DNA from: Hermatobates lingyangjiaoensis
Lineage: Eukaryota; Arthropoda; Insecta; Hemiptera; Hermatobatidae
DNA: 64,000 nt
Direction: 5' to 3'
Assembly (NCBI GenBank): GCA_026182355.1
Contig: JAPFBL010000119.1
Coordinates: forward strand, 2,428,001 to 2,492,000
Shown: positions 1 to 10,860 of the stretch, in pieces
How positions within the stretch are numbered: the first letter of the stretch is position 1
How the letters are laid out: each line of letters begins with the position of its first letter
Position numbers and translations under genes: made by a program
Notes under the pieces: generated by a model
The model's input: the letters and a program-made list of their open reading frames with translations, nothing else
Database searches by the model: none
Told to the model about the DNA's origin: nothing

Positions 1-204
1 TGAAAACAATTTGCCATTCTGTAGTTTCATGACCCTTTTTCATAATATAGACAAAAGTACAAGATATAAAAGATAAAAATAAATTCAGATAAATTTTAAT
101 TCAGATCAAAAATAAAAAAAACATTTTGAAGTAAAGCCTAAAATTACACAAGTTTATGTATTTACAATATGAAACAGTCCATTAGGAAGACATATCAAAC
201 GATT

Positions 205-385
205 GGAAGAAAAGAACACATAGAAACAATACACAATTGACTTCAATACTTTGACTCGTCGTCATTAGAAGGGAAAAGAAGAAGATGAGTTCTGCTCGGC
301 AGGCAAGCAGTTGTTGTTGTTTCTTCTCCTGATGACAACGAGTTTGAAATATTGAAGTGAGTTGTGTGTTGCTTATGTATTCACA
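205..385. repeat. P2 pLTR inverted pair
   Basis: Left arm on - and right arm on + share the P2 terminal sequence (agaaacaa.. outer part, ttgaagtgagt inner part). Each arm carries a hammerhead-like core: degraded on the left (CTAATGA) and better on the right (CTGATGA then GAAATATT). The spacer is rich in gaagaag and ttgttg. PLE origin is inferred from the same repeat lying 3' of PLE endonuclease fragments elsewhere in the window. Confidence 0.7.
328..366 (+). ncRNA. P2 hammerhead-like ribozyme
   Basis: CTGATGA, one extra base, a weak stem II, GAAA, stem III ATAT, then TGAAGTGAG. The core is intact but stem II is poor. Activity is uncertain. Confidence 0.5.
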
Positions 386-906
386 ATAACATATGAAATC
401 AAATCAACTTACAAACCACAGACTAAAATTTTAAACTAAGGGTAATGACCTTACAACTTGCTTTTGTCATAGTAACAATGTATGAATCAACAGAAGGTAG
501 AGTTATGATTTAGAAAGGGAATCTCGAGCAAGAGAGGTTTTTTTTAAGAGGAGTAAAAGATAAGAGGAAGGAGGGAAAAAAGTTAGGAAAGACGGAGTGG
601 ACAAATTATTCATAAACAAATCAAAACTTTATCCTTCAGTCGATATAAAGCCCTTAGAAAAGAACAATGCTCGGGACTCAATGTTTAATATGAAGAATTA
701 CTAATGTTTCTAGTATTGATCTTTTACAGTAAACATATCAATACAAATGCGTGATTATTGGTACCACCTTACACCACAATGTCGTAATTGTAATACATAA
801 ATAAGATAACCGATTAATTCCTTCAATTGAATCGGTATTCATACTGTTTGATACACTTCCTAAATCACGAACTATAACCGAAGGAGTTATTGAGCGGTGT
901 TTACTC
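386..906. other. Unique AT-rich DNA
   Basis: I see no coding signal or recognisable repeat here. Confidence 0.5.
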
Positions 907-962
907 ATGATTAGAGAGGAAAAGAAACACTAAGTCTTCTACATACAAAGGATTTTATCATA

Positions 963-1000
963 CAACGGGTTTCGAACACTTAGTGTTCATCATCAGGTTA
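963..1000 (-). ncRNA. P6 hammerhead-like ribozyme, left arm
   Basis: On the minus strand: CTGATGA, extra T, GAACAC-TAA-GTGTTC hairpin, GAAA, then ACCCGT, a one-mismatch version of the family palindrome ACGCGT. Confidence 0.6.
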
Positions 1001-1078
1001 CATCTGATGACACCTTTTTGATGCTTTGAGTGTCTGTTGACTGCACAATTAGTCAACATCTCCTTCCTGAGGCGGATG

Positions 1079-1118
1079 TATCCTGACTATGAACACTAAG
1101 TGTTCGAAACGTTTTGCG
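1079..1118 (+). ncRNA. P6 hammerhead-like ribozyme, right arm
   Basis: CTGACTA (G8 changed to T), extra T, the same perfect GAACAC/GTGTTC stem II, GAAA, then ACGT. The core substitution makes self-cleavage doubtful. Confidence 0.5.
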
Positions 1119-1470
1119 TGATAAAATTCTGTGTGTTAAAGATTTAGTGTTTTCTTTCCTCCCTAATCACTTTCTAAATCCTTGCTGTATGAACAAATAT
1201 TTTATAACATTATTTAATACATTATTTATAATATTATTTATACATTATTAAATATAAAAATCAATTTTATACTTATCAAGAACACTTTTAAACTATCTAA
1301 TTGCTTACGCTATGAACATTAGAAAAACTATCAACAACAGACTTACGGTGGTGCTTCTTCACCAGGTTTAGGAAGTAGACCTAAAGATTTTAGCACTTTT
1401 AAAACTTCTCTAGCTGTGTACGTTGAAAATAATTTCATGAATTCAGTCATTTAAGTAAACTATTAGCGCA

Positions 1471-1548
1471 GAGGCCAGGCAAGTTCAATGGTCACGTTTC
1501 GCCTCACAACTGGTAGGTCCGGGGATCGATACCCACTCTGGCCCCAAT
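1471..1548 (+). mobile_element. SINE head (tRNA-derived), truncated
   Basis: Matches the first ~75 bases of the window's SINE family: gcagaggccaggc, a degenerate A box, ggtaggtccgggg and B-box-like gatcgatacccactctggcc. The non-tRNA body is missing. Confidence 0.7.
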
Positions 1549-2906
1549 TTTCATCTAGTCTAAATTGAATTTTGGTACCAATAATTTGATTTTGGTAATT
1601 TAAAATATATTAAAAGTAAATATTTAGTATATACCTAAAAGACAATCAGTTTTGTAATTCCGTGGAAACTCCACATGTACATTGGTAGCGTGCGTAAAAA
1701 GTTTTGAGAAACTGAAAAAATTCATAGCGTATATTACAAATCTTAGGACAATCGATACATCCCTCCTAGAAATCAGCATTCCTATTCTTTGGAAATTTTT
1801 CCTTAAATATCCTTCAATAATGACTTCAGACAACCCAAAAACTACTCGCCATAGTCTACATTGGTAGACGGAAGACAGGTTCCAAATAAAAAGATATCAT
1901 AAAAAATCGAAGAGTTATTCAGGGCTCTAATAACGTGTAAATTAGTCAAATATGAAAAACAATTTATTTAATATCATACATCACTAAACATCACTGTATG
2001 CAAACTACATTTATAGGAATTGATGATTGATAACTAAATAGCAATTGATTGCAATGTTGGATAAATCTGGCTAAAAGTGTTATCGTTTGAATGCTAATCT
2101 GCAGGATTAGGTCAAAGTTATCCCTGAATAGTTGACATTACTGTTATATGGTGTTGATAAGATTGCCAGGAGGCCATTGGGTCACTACTGAAACCTTCAC
2201 TCCTTTTGGTCTAACACATTTATATTTAAAACATTTTTCAGCATACACAAAACAAAAACATTGAAAGTTTCTTTTCTTTAATATTGTATTAATATTATAT
2301 TAACTAATAACTACCATTACATTTAGTTAGAATGGTTTTACTTTTAAACTGATACCATTATTATATTATGAGTTGATTTTATTATTGGGAAAATCACTTA
2401 AGCTGACACAACATAGAAAAAGGAAAACGTGATTGGCTGAGAGATAAATTGGATTCTATATTGTACTAGTGTTAAAATTATATTTAAAGAATTCTCAACC
2501 TGAACGTTCTTAACTGTCTGTTACTCCTAGCCAGAGCATTGTCAAAATCATTCCTTTTAAACTTTTTATATTCGCCTTGCTGACTGAAGTAGGTCACCTG
2601 TCAATTGATTAAGACTGGCATTCGGGAACCTCTCATTTAGGTGGCCATCAATGTCACTGTATCAGTTGATTACTTATACATTAATTCACAAGTGGTCTGG
2701 AGAAGATCCTAACAAATCTGACTCCTCTAAGACTACTGAAACAATCAATTCATACTTACGTTGTTGTAAAATGTGTGAAGTATCCAACAACAATTTAGTT
2801 CTGTATGTCAGAACACATTTTTTATCAATTTTATATAACAGTTGAAAAATTATACTACGTCCGCTGTTGAATAGAGCTTTTAATTGTAGCCAAGTATTTT
2901 TATACT
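1549..2906. other. Unique AT-rich DNA
   Basis: Only short chance reading frames without recognisable similarity. No repeat identified. Confidence 0.5.
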
Positions 2907-2970
2907 TACACACACACACACACACCATAGTCAACACACGCACACACACACACCACAATTCACACACACG
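2907..2970. repeat. (CA)n microsatellite, imperfect
   Basis: Three CA-rich runs separated by short interruptions. Confidence 0.9.
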
Positions 2971-4391
2971 CACACAAACATAGAAATTACGGAAATATAT
3001 CTCTTCCTACAGCGTTATTTTGAGGTATATAAAAATTAACTGAGATAATATTTCAATTTTTATTATCGAATGGAGGTAAATGTTTTTTTTGTACATGTAA
3101 AACGTTGTATGGAGGACATTCATTGTACACAAAAAAAAATGTATGAATGAATTAGGAAAGTTCCCCAAATTGAAATGATTTTGAAAAAAAATGAGAATAA
3201 ATCCTTTTCTTTTAGTTAAATTTATTTTGTTGTTTTTTTTATAATCAGAAATATTGAATTCAATATTGTAAATAAATAAGGCTGATTTATTAGTAAAATG
3301 ATTTCATAACATTTTCCTCAAAAGTAGTTTGTATTGCCCTAGTTTGGTATAACATGGTTACACAGTTTCACATAACATAATTTTTTTGGGGAGTTATCTA
3401 CCTACAAGGGTTTTCTCTTGGGAACACCAATACTCTATTCTGCTTTACTGGAATATATGCCGGTTTTACAACTATATGCCGAGGTTATTTCATGTAAAAG
3501 AATAAATTACCTAGAAATTTAACATTTAATTTGTTTATCTTTATTTACATTGTATTTTATTATTTACGAATCTTAATAAGTAAACCAATTCACTGAGTGA
3601 ATATATGAATCCTAGATTCTCACATCCTTAAAGAAGATAGATGAAACTTCGGAACGTATATGTGTGAGGTAATAATCTTTAAAAAGTTACAAATTTTTTG
3701 ACAAGTCATATCTAAAACAATAGAATTGAGAGGTACTTCTCCGAGGATAATTATGGAATTCATTAAATTTAATGTTATATCAACTTCAAACAGTAACACA
3801 ACAGGAAATTAAATTGTATGACCTCTATTCCTCAGATAAATATTAATAAGTAAACGAATTATATTTATGAAAAAAAATATGTTAAAACGTAATCAAAATA
3901 TATATAAAATAGAAAAATACAATAAAAGTTCTATGGGCACAAGTAAAACTTAATAAAACCTTTTAATCAAGTTAAGAAATCATATAGAAAGTAGAAATAA
4001 TATTTTATGAGAAAAAAGAATAATACTCAAAGCAATGTTCGTTTTTGTTTTTCAAATCATTTAATTAAAATGAGAATTGAGAAAGCTGATTTTTTTGCAA
4101 TTACTTTTTGAGAAATCTATTTCTTTATGAATATATTTTTTTAATTTTATTTTTTTCCATTTTATCTAAGGTCGTCCAAGAGACCTAATTGTTTTAAACA
4201 ATGATTTAAAATAATAACATACACTTTATATGACAATAGCTTTTAATACTACTAGTTTTATGACTAATTTAAACCAAAATATCCTAGGATCCTTGCAAGA
4301 GTGTTTATTTTTTGAAGTATTTGAGGAATTTCACTAAAAGCTTTGTTTTACTTGTAGTTTATGAAACAAAAGGAAAAACACCGAAAAAATA
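2971..4391. other. Unique AT-rich DNA
   Basis: Poly-A/T-rich sequence with no gene or recognised element. Confidence 0.5.
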
Positions 4392-4402
4392 TTAACAAAA
4401 CT

Positions 4403-4698
4403 GGGGGGCAGATTAGCTCAGCGGCAACGAATCTGGACTGGCAGGTTCAGGGTTCAATACCCACTCTGGCCTCGATTTATTCACGCAAAAGATCAATATA
4501 TTTCAGCATGTCATTTCTCAGAGAGAACGTTAAGCCGTGGGTCTCAAGCTTGTGAGTGGGTACTCACAAAATAATCCCTACTTGTAATATACTTGCGTTA
4601 GACAAAATCTAGGTTTTCCAATGTAGAATTTCATTGTGTGGTATCACAAAGGGTGTTCGGTCTATGTGTGTTCTCTTAAACACATCTAACTTAACCAC
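4403..4698 (+). mobile_element. tRNA-derived SINE, near full length
   Basis: The tRNA-like head has A box ttagctcagcgg and B box ggttcaatacccactctgg. A ~220-bp family body follows, containing tttattcacgc, the conserved tgtgttctctta and a ..cttaacc tail. Flanking taacaaaact (about 4393-4402 and 4702-4711) looks like a target duplication, placing the insertion inside the left arm of a P2 pLTR pair. Boxes A and B would make an internal RNA polymerase III promoter. Mobilised by another element's enzymes; which one is not visible. Confidence 0.85.
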
Positions 4699-4861
4699 TA
4701 ACAAAACTCACTTCAAAATGTTGACTTTTCCTCCATCAGGAGTTGATGAAGAAGAAGCAAGCAGCAGTTGCTGAGCTTCAGTAGTCATCCCTGCGGAGCT
4801 TCCTCTACTTCAACCCTTGATGGTGACAAGTTCGAAATATTGAAGTGAGTATTGTTAATGA
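4699..4861. repeat. P2 pLTR inverted pair, core section
   Basis: Inner parts of a P2 pair: actcacttcaaaatg on the left and ttgaagtgagt on the right. Both hammerhead cores are degraded (left CTGATGG; right CTTGATGG with GAAATATT intact). The outer parts of both arms are displaced by inserted SINEs. Confidence 0.65.
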
Positions 4862-5172
4862 GCAGGTTGCAGGAGCAGTCTCACAAGAGAATACACATAG
4901 ACCAAACACTGGCTCTTTTTGATACCCACACAATCAACATTCTACATTATGAACCCTAATTATGACTAACTCAAGTGTATTAAGAATAGACATTTTTAGA
5001 AATCTCTGACGTCTTGCAGGCTCGGGTCCTACGGCTTATCATCCTCTTCGATGGATGAATGCTCAAATTTATTCACCTCCCGCGAGAATAAATCGAGGGC
5101 CAGAGTAAGTATTGAGCCCCGGACCTACCAGTCCAGATGCGAGCATGTTGCCACTGGGCTAACCTGGCCCCC
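4862..5172 (-). mobile_element. tRNA-derived SINE, near full length, minus strand
   Basis: Read on the minus strand: gccaggttagcccagtgg (A box), ggtaggtccggggctcaata (B box region), tttattctcgcggg, tctatgtgtattctcttg and gactgctcctgcaacc near the end. It faces the SINE at 4403-4698, with the P2 palindrome core between them. Confidence 0.85.
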
Positions 5173-6559
5173 TCATTTTATTAAAGTTTCTTCTGTGTTA
5201 CTTTCTTTTAATTGTTTGAAGAAATACAACATATAAGAATATATTCTTTAACGTATTTTCCTTGTCCTTGTATTCTTGTTTCGTTTATTTATTCATTATT
5301 GTTGATTCTATTTAAAATAAAAAAAATATAAATTATTATATATAGAAAGTACATGAATTTTTTTATTAATTGTTTATTATTATTTATTTATTTTCTTACT
5401 GTTTACTTTGCATTGTTTAATTTTATTGGGTATTTATTTCTCATCAAGATATATTGTCATTTGAATTTTCCGTTGTTTCGTTCTTTTCTTTTGCTTAAGG
5501 TTTATGTACTTTCTTAGGTTTTAGTTTGTTTTGCTTACTGATGACATAAAGTGAAAGGCCTCAGAGCATTTATAACTATCGTTTCCATTTCAATGTCGGA
5601 AACCATTTAACTATGGTTTAAATTTCAATGATTTATGATGGTACATCCAGTACAGGAATAAGTCATACTAATCAGTACCATTCTACTGATTAATGTAGTC
5701 AACATGAACCCTATATCTTACACAATGGTAAAAAAGAAACAGGGTTGATTTTGACTCTATTTGTATGGAAATTACTTTTATTTGAAAAAAAAAAGAAAAT
5801 TAAAATTTGATTTGTAATTAGAGTGGATTGGATTTAGTTGAGATATTAATATTGATGGAGTGAAATGGAAAGTTGGTCGTAATGAAGCGTTAACAGGAGC
5901 ATATGAGTTATTAGTGGGACTGGCAGAAGGCAGGAGGTTTAATAACTTGAAAGCAGACGGGCCAGGCCTCAGCAATTAGAGATATAATAGTGCTTTATTA
6001 TCCAGTCCTTTTTATACACCAAAAAAAATAATAATCCATCAATTCTTTTTCATTGTAAAAAACTTCGACAATTTATAACCTATAAATCTACTATTTTCAA
6101 ATTGGTTAGTTGTGAAATGTCTTTTTGGATGGAAAGCAAAGTTAAGAAACAACGGGGCTTTTGTTAAAAGTTTATGAACCTTTATTAATAAGGTAATCGA
6201 GAAAACTTATATAATGGTAAAACAATGCAATTCATAAAAAAAAAAGGAAAAATGAATAGGATTTTTTTTTCTACATCTTAGGTGGATGTAATGCGGCTTC
6301 TTTTCAATATTTTGTTTTCAAAAAAAATTATTTATTGAAAAGTAATAAATAATATCATTATATTTTTATTTTTACCAAATTGTAAAAAAATGGTATTTTT
6401 TACAACTTAGTAAAGGAATTGTAGTTTTACTAAAGACATTTAGTAAAATTTCCATAAAAATAAGGTTTTGTTTGCATTTTTTTATGTATTCGCATTATTC
6501 TCTCTTTCAGAATACATATCAAAAATTATTACCATATTCATCATATTATGCTGGATCAA
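5173..6559. other. Unique AT-rich DNA
   Basis: Only low-complexity T- and A-rich runs. No recognised gene or element. Confidence 0.5.
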
Positions 6560-6574
6560 TATGATCAATTGAGA

Positions 6575-7603
6575 AAGGTTGGAATGCAGTAGAATCGTAT
6601 CAAACACTATCGAACGTCGCATTGTCAAATCTATCGTCGAAAATGGTTGAGACCTGCTGCATCATCCACCATATACTCCCACAGAAAAGCCTACAGCTGG
6701 GTTTTTCAAACTTTTTTTGACGCAGAACCGTTTTTGGTTCCAGTAACTTTCCCGGGAACTCCAAATTCTACTGATTTCATACAATGATAATATAAATATT
6801 TTCATATACCTTTTTAAATAGTATGTATGTTTAAAAACAAAAAAAAAGTAATATTACTGCAATGTGCATTTTTCGAATAAAAATTCAAAACTAAAAGATT
6901 TTAGTTTTCATATTTTCCAAAAGTGCATAACACATAAAACAGAATTACTAGCAATTTTAACACAGAATTTGTTTTGTAATCATTTTTGGCTTTATAGTTG
7001 AGAGTTTGATTCTCAAGTTAGCCCCAGCATTAAATCTACTTCGGTATTTGGTTCTATGGGAGTTTAAAGAAAAAATCAAGTTTCACATAAGTAAGTAGTG
7101 GAAAATGGCAGCAATGTGTGAAGTGCTACTTTTGCAATAGCCGGAAATTCGGGAATCTGATAGTTCCGAAAACTGACTAGTCATTCATCCTAAATATGAA
7201 TAAAATGTTGACCACTTCTACTTATGGGTATATGTAGATATAAACATTATTCGGATTCATGATTCACAAGAAATATAGAATAAATCCATACCCACAAAAA
7301 AAAATATTAGAAAAATGTTTGTACTAAATGTTTTTAGTACACGGAACCCCAGACAGTCCATTAAGGAACCTCTGGATTCCGCGGAACCCACTTTGGAACC
7401 TCTGACCTACAGACAATCACGCTAAAAGTTCAATGAAAAATTGACTTGGAAACTAAATCTACGACAGTTTGGATGACTTAGTGACTGCCATCAAAGAGTG
7501 GATTGTCTCTAAGAACAGCAATTTCTTCACCTGTCGAAACGACAGCCAACCAAGCAAATGCGAAGCGGTAATTGAATCAGAAGGTGGATATGTTCAGGAA
7601 TAA
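6575..7603 (+). pseudogene. Tc1/mariner transposase C-terminal relic, split by a MITE
   Basis: The first part (to 6696) encodes a C-terminal transposase segment ending in DLLHHPPYTPTEKPT. This matches the HPPYSPDLAP-type motif beside the last catalytic acidic residue of mariner transposases. The reading frame resumes after the insert at 7406 (PTDNH..), continues with SLDDLVTAIKEW, and ends CEAVIESEGGYVQE-stop at 7603, the usual style of mariner C-termini. At least three in-frame stops (one in ENG-stop-DLL, two just after the insert) show it is dead. The 3' terminal repeat probably lies around 7655-7683. The N-terminal half is absent. Confidence 0.8.
6697..7405. mobile_element. hAT-like MITE, about 709 bp
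   Basis: It starts ctgggtttttcaaactt and ends ..ggaacctctga. These ends resemble the imperfect terminal inverted repeats of hAT elements (CAGNGGTTCCCAAACT type). It is flanked by an 8-bp duplication with one mismatch (gcctacag / acctacag), the length hAT transposases make. The interior is AT-rich and non-coding, with repeated ggaacc/ggttcc motifs. It interrupts the mariner frame cleanly between the two duplicate copies. Confidence 0.8.
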
Positions 7604-7689
7604 AAATGTTTTAGTCAAGTATTGTTGTCTTTTTATTGAATTATAATTATTGGAAAAAGCGGCAATAATCATGCACCCACCTTATAACT

Positions 7690-8016
7690 TATTTTGTCAT
7701 AATAGGAGTATTTTCAATACAAAAGACGTCATTTATTGTTTCAGTGTAAGCCCGAAATATTTTACTTTTATCATACTATTTCACGTTAACCAATTGAAAC
7801 TAAAAATGACACTGAAAATTGGTTCAAATGCTTACTACTGGCCAATCATTAAAGAAGTAAAATATATTTTTTGTATGATTTTCAGACAATTAAATACTTT
7901 GCACAAGTTAGTGTTAACTGCTTAAATAAGCATTTAAGTATAAAGTTATGATATCGAAAAAATTGAAATGTTTATGAAATATCTGAAAAGTTTGATAACT
8001 GAACCCTCTTACATCA
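7690..8016. other. Unique AT-rich DNA
   Basis: Nothing recognised. Confidence 0.5.
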
Positions 8017-8025
8017 TACACGCAC

Positions 8026-8099
<74 letters not shown>
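8017..8099. repeat. (CA)n microsatellite
   Basis: Acacgcacac and catacata lead into a clean (CA)n run of about 55 bp. Confidence 0.95.
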
Positions 8100-8101
<2 letters not shown>

Positions 8102-8569
8102 AGATTTACGCATACATACATATGCTTCCACTCTGCATCTTCGCAATCGTGTATTTCATTTACATTATTCCACATATACACATATAGTGATACACAAATA
8201 CAATATACATATATTATATGCAATATATAATACATATATAGTGATAATAATACGTAATTAAAATCTTTCATCTATTATTATTGCCTCACATCTATTTGTT
8301 AATTGTTATTTTGAATATCATTTTAGTGTATTTTTCAATACTTACGCTAGAAATCCATGAAATAAATAGGACTAGCTTGAAAACTTTATGCAATGCTGTA
8401 ATGGAAATGGGTTTTACAAAAAAAAAAACTGAATTTCGACTAATGCTTAAAAAGAATAAAATATGATATGATGAAGTTATTATTTTTTTTTTTTGGATGA
8501 CATTATGATTTTATATGTAAACATACATTAATTTTATAAAGTGGAGACAGTGATGCTAAAGATAACGGT
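8100..8569. other. Unique AT-rich DNA
   Basis: Nothing recognised apart from catacata/tatata-rich tracts. Confidence 0.5.
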
Positions 8570-8762
8570 TCTGGACTAATGGGAGACTGGCGGTCAGACA
8601 ATTACTGCTTTATCTGGAGACAAATCAGTAAACTCTAATTAGAGAGCGCCAGGAGGTCAGTGTCAGAGCTTGCGCTGCGGTGCACGCCTGTCGCCTACCT
8701 GTTGATTCCCACCTGATGCTCCACCATATCCGTTAAGGCTTCACTTTCGGTCAACTCAAATC
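8570..8762. other. GC-richer unique block, possible conserved non-coding element
   Basis: About 190 bp with far higher GC and sequence complexity than its flanks. It contains ctctaattagag (palindromic homeodomain-type core TAATTA), ttatctgg and gcgctgcggtgcacgcc. No open frame spans it and no repeat copy is seen in the window. A regulatory role is only inferred from composition and motifs. Confidence 0.3.
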
Positions 8763-9177
8763 GAGAACAAGCATTTATCAATAAAAACGAAACAAACCCT
8801 ATTGATTAAGTTTTTTGGAATTTTATTAGTTTATATATATATAAAAAATCACTAAAGTAAAAGAGTATATCAATATTAGTATAAGCATTATTAATTATAA
8901 TGCTTATTTTTATATATTAAGTTGAATGACAAAAATGTTGTTTTCTATTTTATTGAAAACTCAGGCTAAGTTTGTTTGTTCCGTTTTGAACACCAATTCG
9001 CTTCCATGCCACCGTCCTCAGCAATAGTATACATTTTTTTTGTGCAATTAAAAAGTAAAAAAAATTACATTAGACGCCTTAGTTATATAAGTTTGATAAT
9101 ATAAATTATTGGAAATTTTAATATATATATTAAAATATATTTATTAAATGAAAATACGATCCGAAACGTACAAATAT
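8763..9177. other. Unique AT-rich DNA
   Basis: Nothing recognised until the P3 arm begins. The stretch just before it (acgatccgaaacgtacaaat) also recurs near 47073. Confidence 0.45.
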
Positions 9178-9436
9178 AGTTCAATGTACATACATAGAAA
9201 AATTAAAAGCACACACTTACAGCCTCTAGATTTCGGTTTTAACCGTATTCAGGAGAAATAAGAGAGGGAAAAAAGTGCACTGTTGATGCACTTTACGTGA
9301 ATCTAAAACACTTTTTTGATGAAAAAGTGCGCTTGGTTTCCCTCTCTCATCTCTCCTGATGACGCTTCAAACCAAAAATTAGAGACTGAAAGTGTGTGAT
9401 TTTAACATCTCTAAGTTTCTTTATGTACATTGAACT
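9178..9436. repeat. P3 pLTR inverted pair
   Basis: Outer ends agttcaatgtacat and atgtacattgaact are reverse complements. Inner parts carry P3 signatures (cttacagcctctag on the left, ttagagactgaaagtg on the right) and a gagaga/tctctc-rich spacer with gtgcgcttggtttccctc. Two hammerhead-like motifs face outward. Confidence 0.75.
9228..9262 (-). ncRNA. P3 hammerhead-like ribozyme, left arm
   Basis: Minus strand: CTC, CTGAATA (G8 lost), extra C, GGTT-AA-AACC stem II, GAAA, then ..TAGAG pairing with CTC as stem I. Confidence 0.5.
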
Positions 9437-9497
9437 ATATATATAATTACATATGATTAAACCACAATATCAAATGAAAAAAAAAAGACTATGATCT

Positions 9498-9540
9498 TTC
9501 AACCGTAACAAGCGGTCTTCGTCAGAGTCAAAAACCTAAC
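9498..9540 (-). ncRNA. P1 hammerhead-like ribozyme
   Basis: Minus strand: GACT, CTGACGA, extra A, GACCG-loop-CGGTT stem II, GAAA, AGATCA (family AGATCT with one change), then T and AGTC as the stem I partner of GACT. Confidence 0.7.
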
Positions 9541-9550
9541 TGAAACGTTG

Positions 9551-9592
9551 GGTTTTTGACTCTGACGAAAACCGGTTGTTACGGTTGAAAGA
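9551..9592 (+). ncRNA. P1 hammerhead-like ribozyme
   Basis: CTGACGA, extra A, a modified stem II, GAAA, AGATCT. The sequence diverges straight after the predicted cut. Confidence 0.65.
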
Positions 9593-9609
9593 TCTTAACA
9601 ACAAGAACG

Positions 9610-9909
9610 CACAGAAGTGAAACAAAAACTCACTATTATATTTCGATGGTCTCGTCATCAGGAGGATGGATGTGAATTGCTCTCAAGACTGGCAACAACT
9701 GGCTGGTGGCTTTGAAGAAGTGTAGCCAACGTACAGAGGGAGGGGAGACAGAGATAGATAAAGAAATAGAAACAAAATAAAATAATAAACGAATGAAAAC
9801 ATTTAAATAAACATCATTAACACATTGTACAAAAAACCAACTAAAATTAAAAGTTAGTATGTATACAAAAGATTAATTAAGAGACTAAAATAAATCAATG
9901 GAATAATCG
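9610..9909 (-). repeat. PLE 3' region (P2), downstream of the EN fragment
   Basis: Minus-strand 3' flank of the endonuclease fragment at 9910-10122, ending in a P2 ribozyme at 9630-9668. It contains the antiparallel cctccctctgtacgttggctac region. This is one of the links that tie P2 pLTRs to a PLE coding family. Confidence 0.7.
9630..9668 (-). ncRNA. P2 hammerhead-like ribozyme
   Basis: Minus strand: CTGATGA, extra C, GA-GACCA-TC stem II, GAAA, stem III ATAT, then AATAGTGAG. Confidence 0.6.
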
Positions 9910-10122
9910 TCAATGGAGGTTAAGCCCAGGAGCAAATCTACCTCTCAGAAGACTAATACGTGCTTCTTCTGAAGCTCTCAGAGTGACTTTTGAATTAGTT
10001 TCAGTGATCTGCCTCAGAACCTGTATACGGAAACAGTCATTAAAACTGAGTCCGTGTGAACTGGCATGAGTAGCAACGGGAAGGTCACTCACTGTGTTTG
10101 CCAACGGAATGTGATCATGCAT
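9910..10122 (-). pseudogene. PLE GIY-YIG endonuclease C-terminal fragment (P2 family)
   Basis: About 70 codons ending at a stop near 9910. The protein reads ..VATHASSHGLSFNDCFRIQ.. and ..KVTLRASEEARISLL.., closely matching the C-terminus of the PLE at 61-64 kb (HANSHGLSFNDCF; VTLRASEEAY). In PLEs this domain nicks target DNA for reverse transcription. The catalytic GIY-YIG core is missing; the copy is cut at the (TA)n array at 10139. A dead 5'-truncated insertion. Confidence 0.85.
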
Positions 10123-10135
10123 AGGCAGGCTTAGC

Positions 10136-10138
<3 letters not shown>

Positions 10139-10183
<45 letters not shown>
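10139..10183. repeat. (TA)n array at a PLE 5' truncation
   Basis: An uninterrupted TA run of about 45 bp lies directly against the truncated PLE. Confidence 0.95.
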
Positions 10184-10186
<3 letters not shown>

Positions 10187-10860
10187 TGGTATGATCACAG
10201 ATTGGAAAAATGAACAGAAATGAATGAAACTACATTCCATGTCAAGATTTTCCTCACATATAATCTGTCCATCGTCCAGTTTAAAACTGAGAGTTCTCAG
10301 TTAGTTATTATACGATATTTCCATCTTCCCGTAAATTTTCTATTAGTAACCTATGCTATCCATATGCAATTTAATATAATAAGTAATAGAATAGGAAAAA
10401 TTAATATTCAGTTATAAATGTAGTACACACCGTTGGTATTTTTTATTTTTATTCTGGAAGATGAAAAAAATCTGGATCCAGTCAATTGAACAAAAAAATT
10501 TATAAATCTAAATCTTTTGTTTTTTTTTATTTGTAAATATGAACTAATTTTGACTTATTCTTTGTTTGGATTAGTTTTAATTTTTGATTATAAGATCGTT
10601 TTGCTTTTAAATTATTAAATATTCTCAGTCGTGAGGCAAACTACTTATGCTTCCTTTAGATGGCGTTGCTTATAACATACAAAAATTTTCCATTTCCCAC
10701 TCTTGATATATTTTTATTTATTATAATACACACACTCTTAGAATTACTATAAAAATTAATATTCTTACCAATTACATTATTCCATTTGTTTTTTTTTTTC
10801 AAAGACTGAAAATAACTGATAATGTTATCTTAGAAATAATATTAACTATATCCCTTTTGA
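10184..10860. other. Unique AT-rich DNA
   Basis: Nothing recognised. A cctttagatggcgttgc string at about 10657 loosely resembles an insulator-type site but is unsupported. Confidence 0.45.

Larger units (their letters stand above)
907..1170. mobile_element. P6 palindromic element, about 264 bp
   Basis: Inverted arms meet around 1015-1070. The outer ends read gattagagagg on the left and ccctaatcac on the right. Each arm holds an outward-facing hammerhead-like motif with stem II GAACAC/GTGTTC. Length and plan match the better preserved copy at 51851-52116. No coding capacity, so it would be non-autonomous. PLE relationship is inferred from the ribozyme. Confidence 0.65.
9452..9599. repeat. P1 pLTR inverted pair
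   Basis: The left arm (attaaaccacaat.. agactatgatctttcaaccgtaac) and right arm (gtttttgactctgacga.. ttgaaagatctta) are P1 copies joined by a short spacer. The right arm stops just after the ribozyme. Confidence 0.85.

Noticed and set aside
10655..10675. CTCF-like strings (ttagatggcg; also ccattagatggag on the minus strand at about 33107)
   Set aside because: Partial matches only; single sites of this kind occur by chance in 64 kb.
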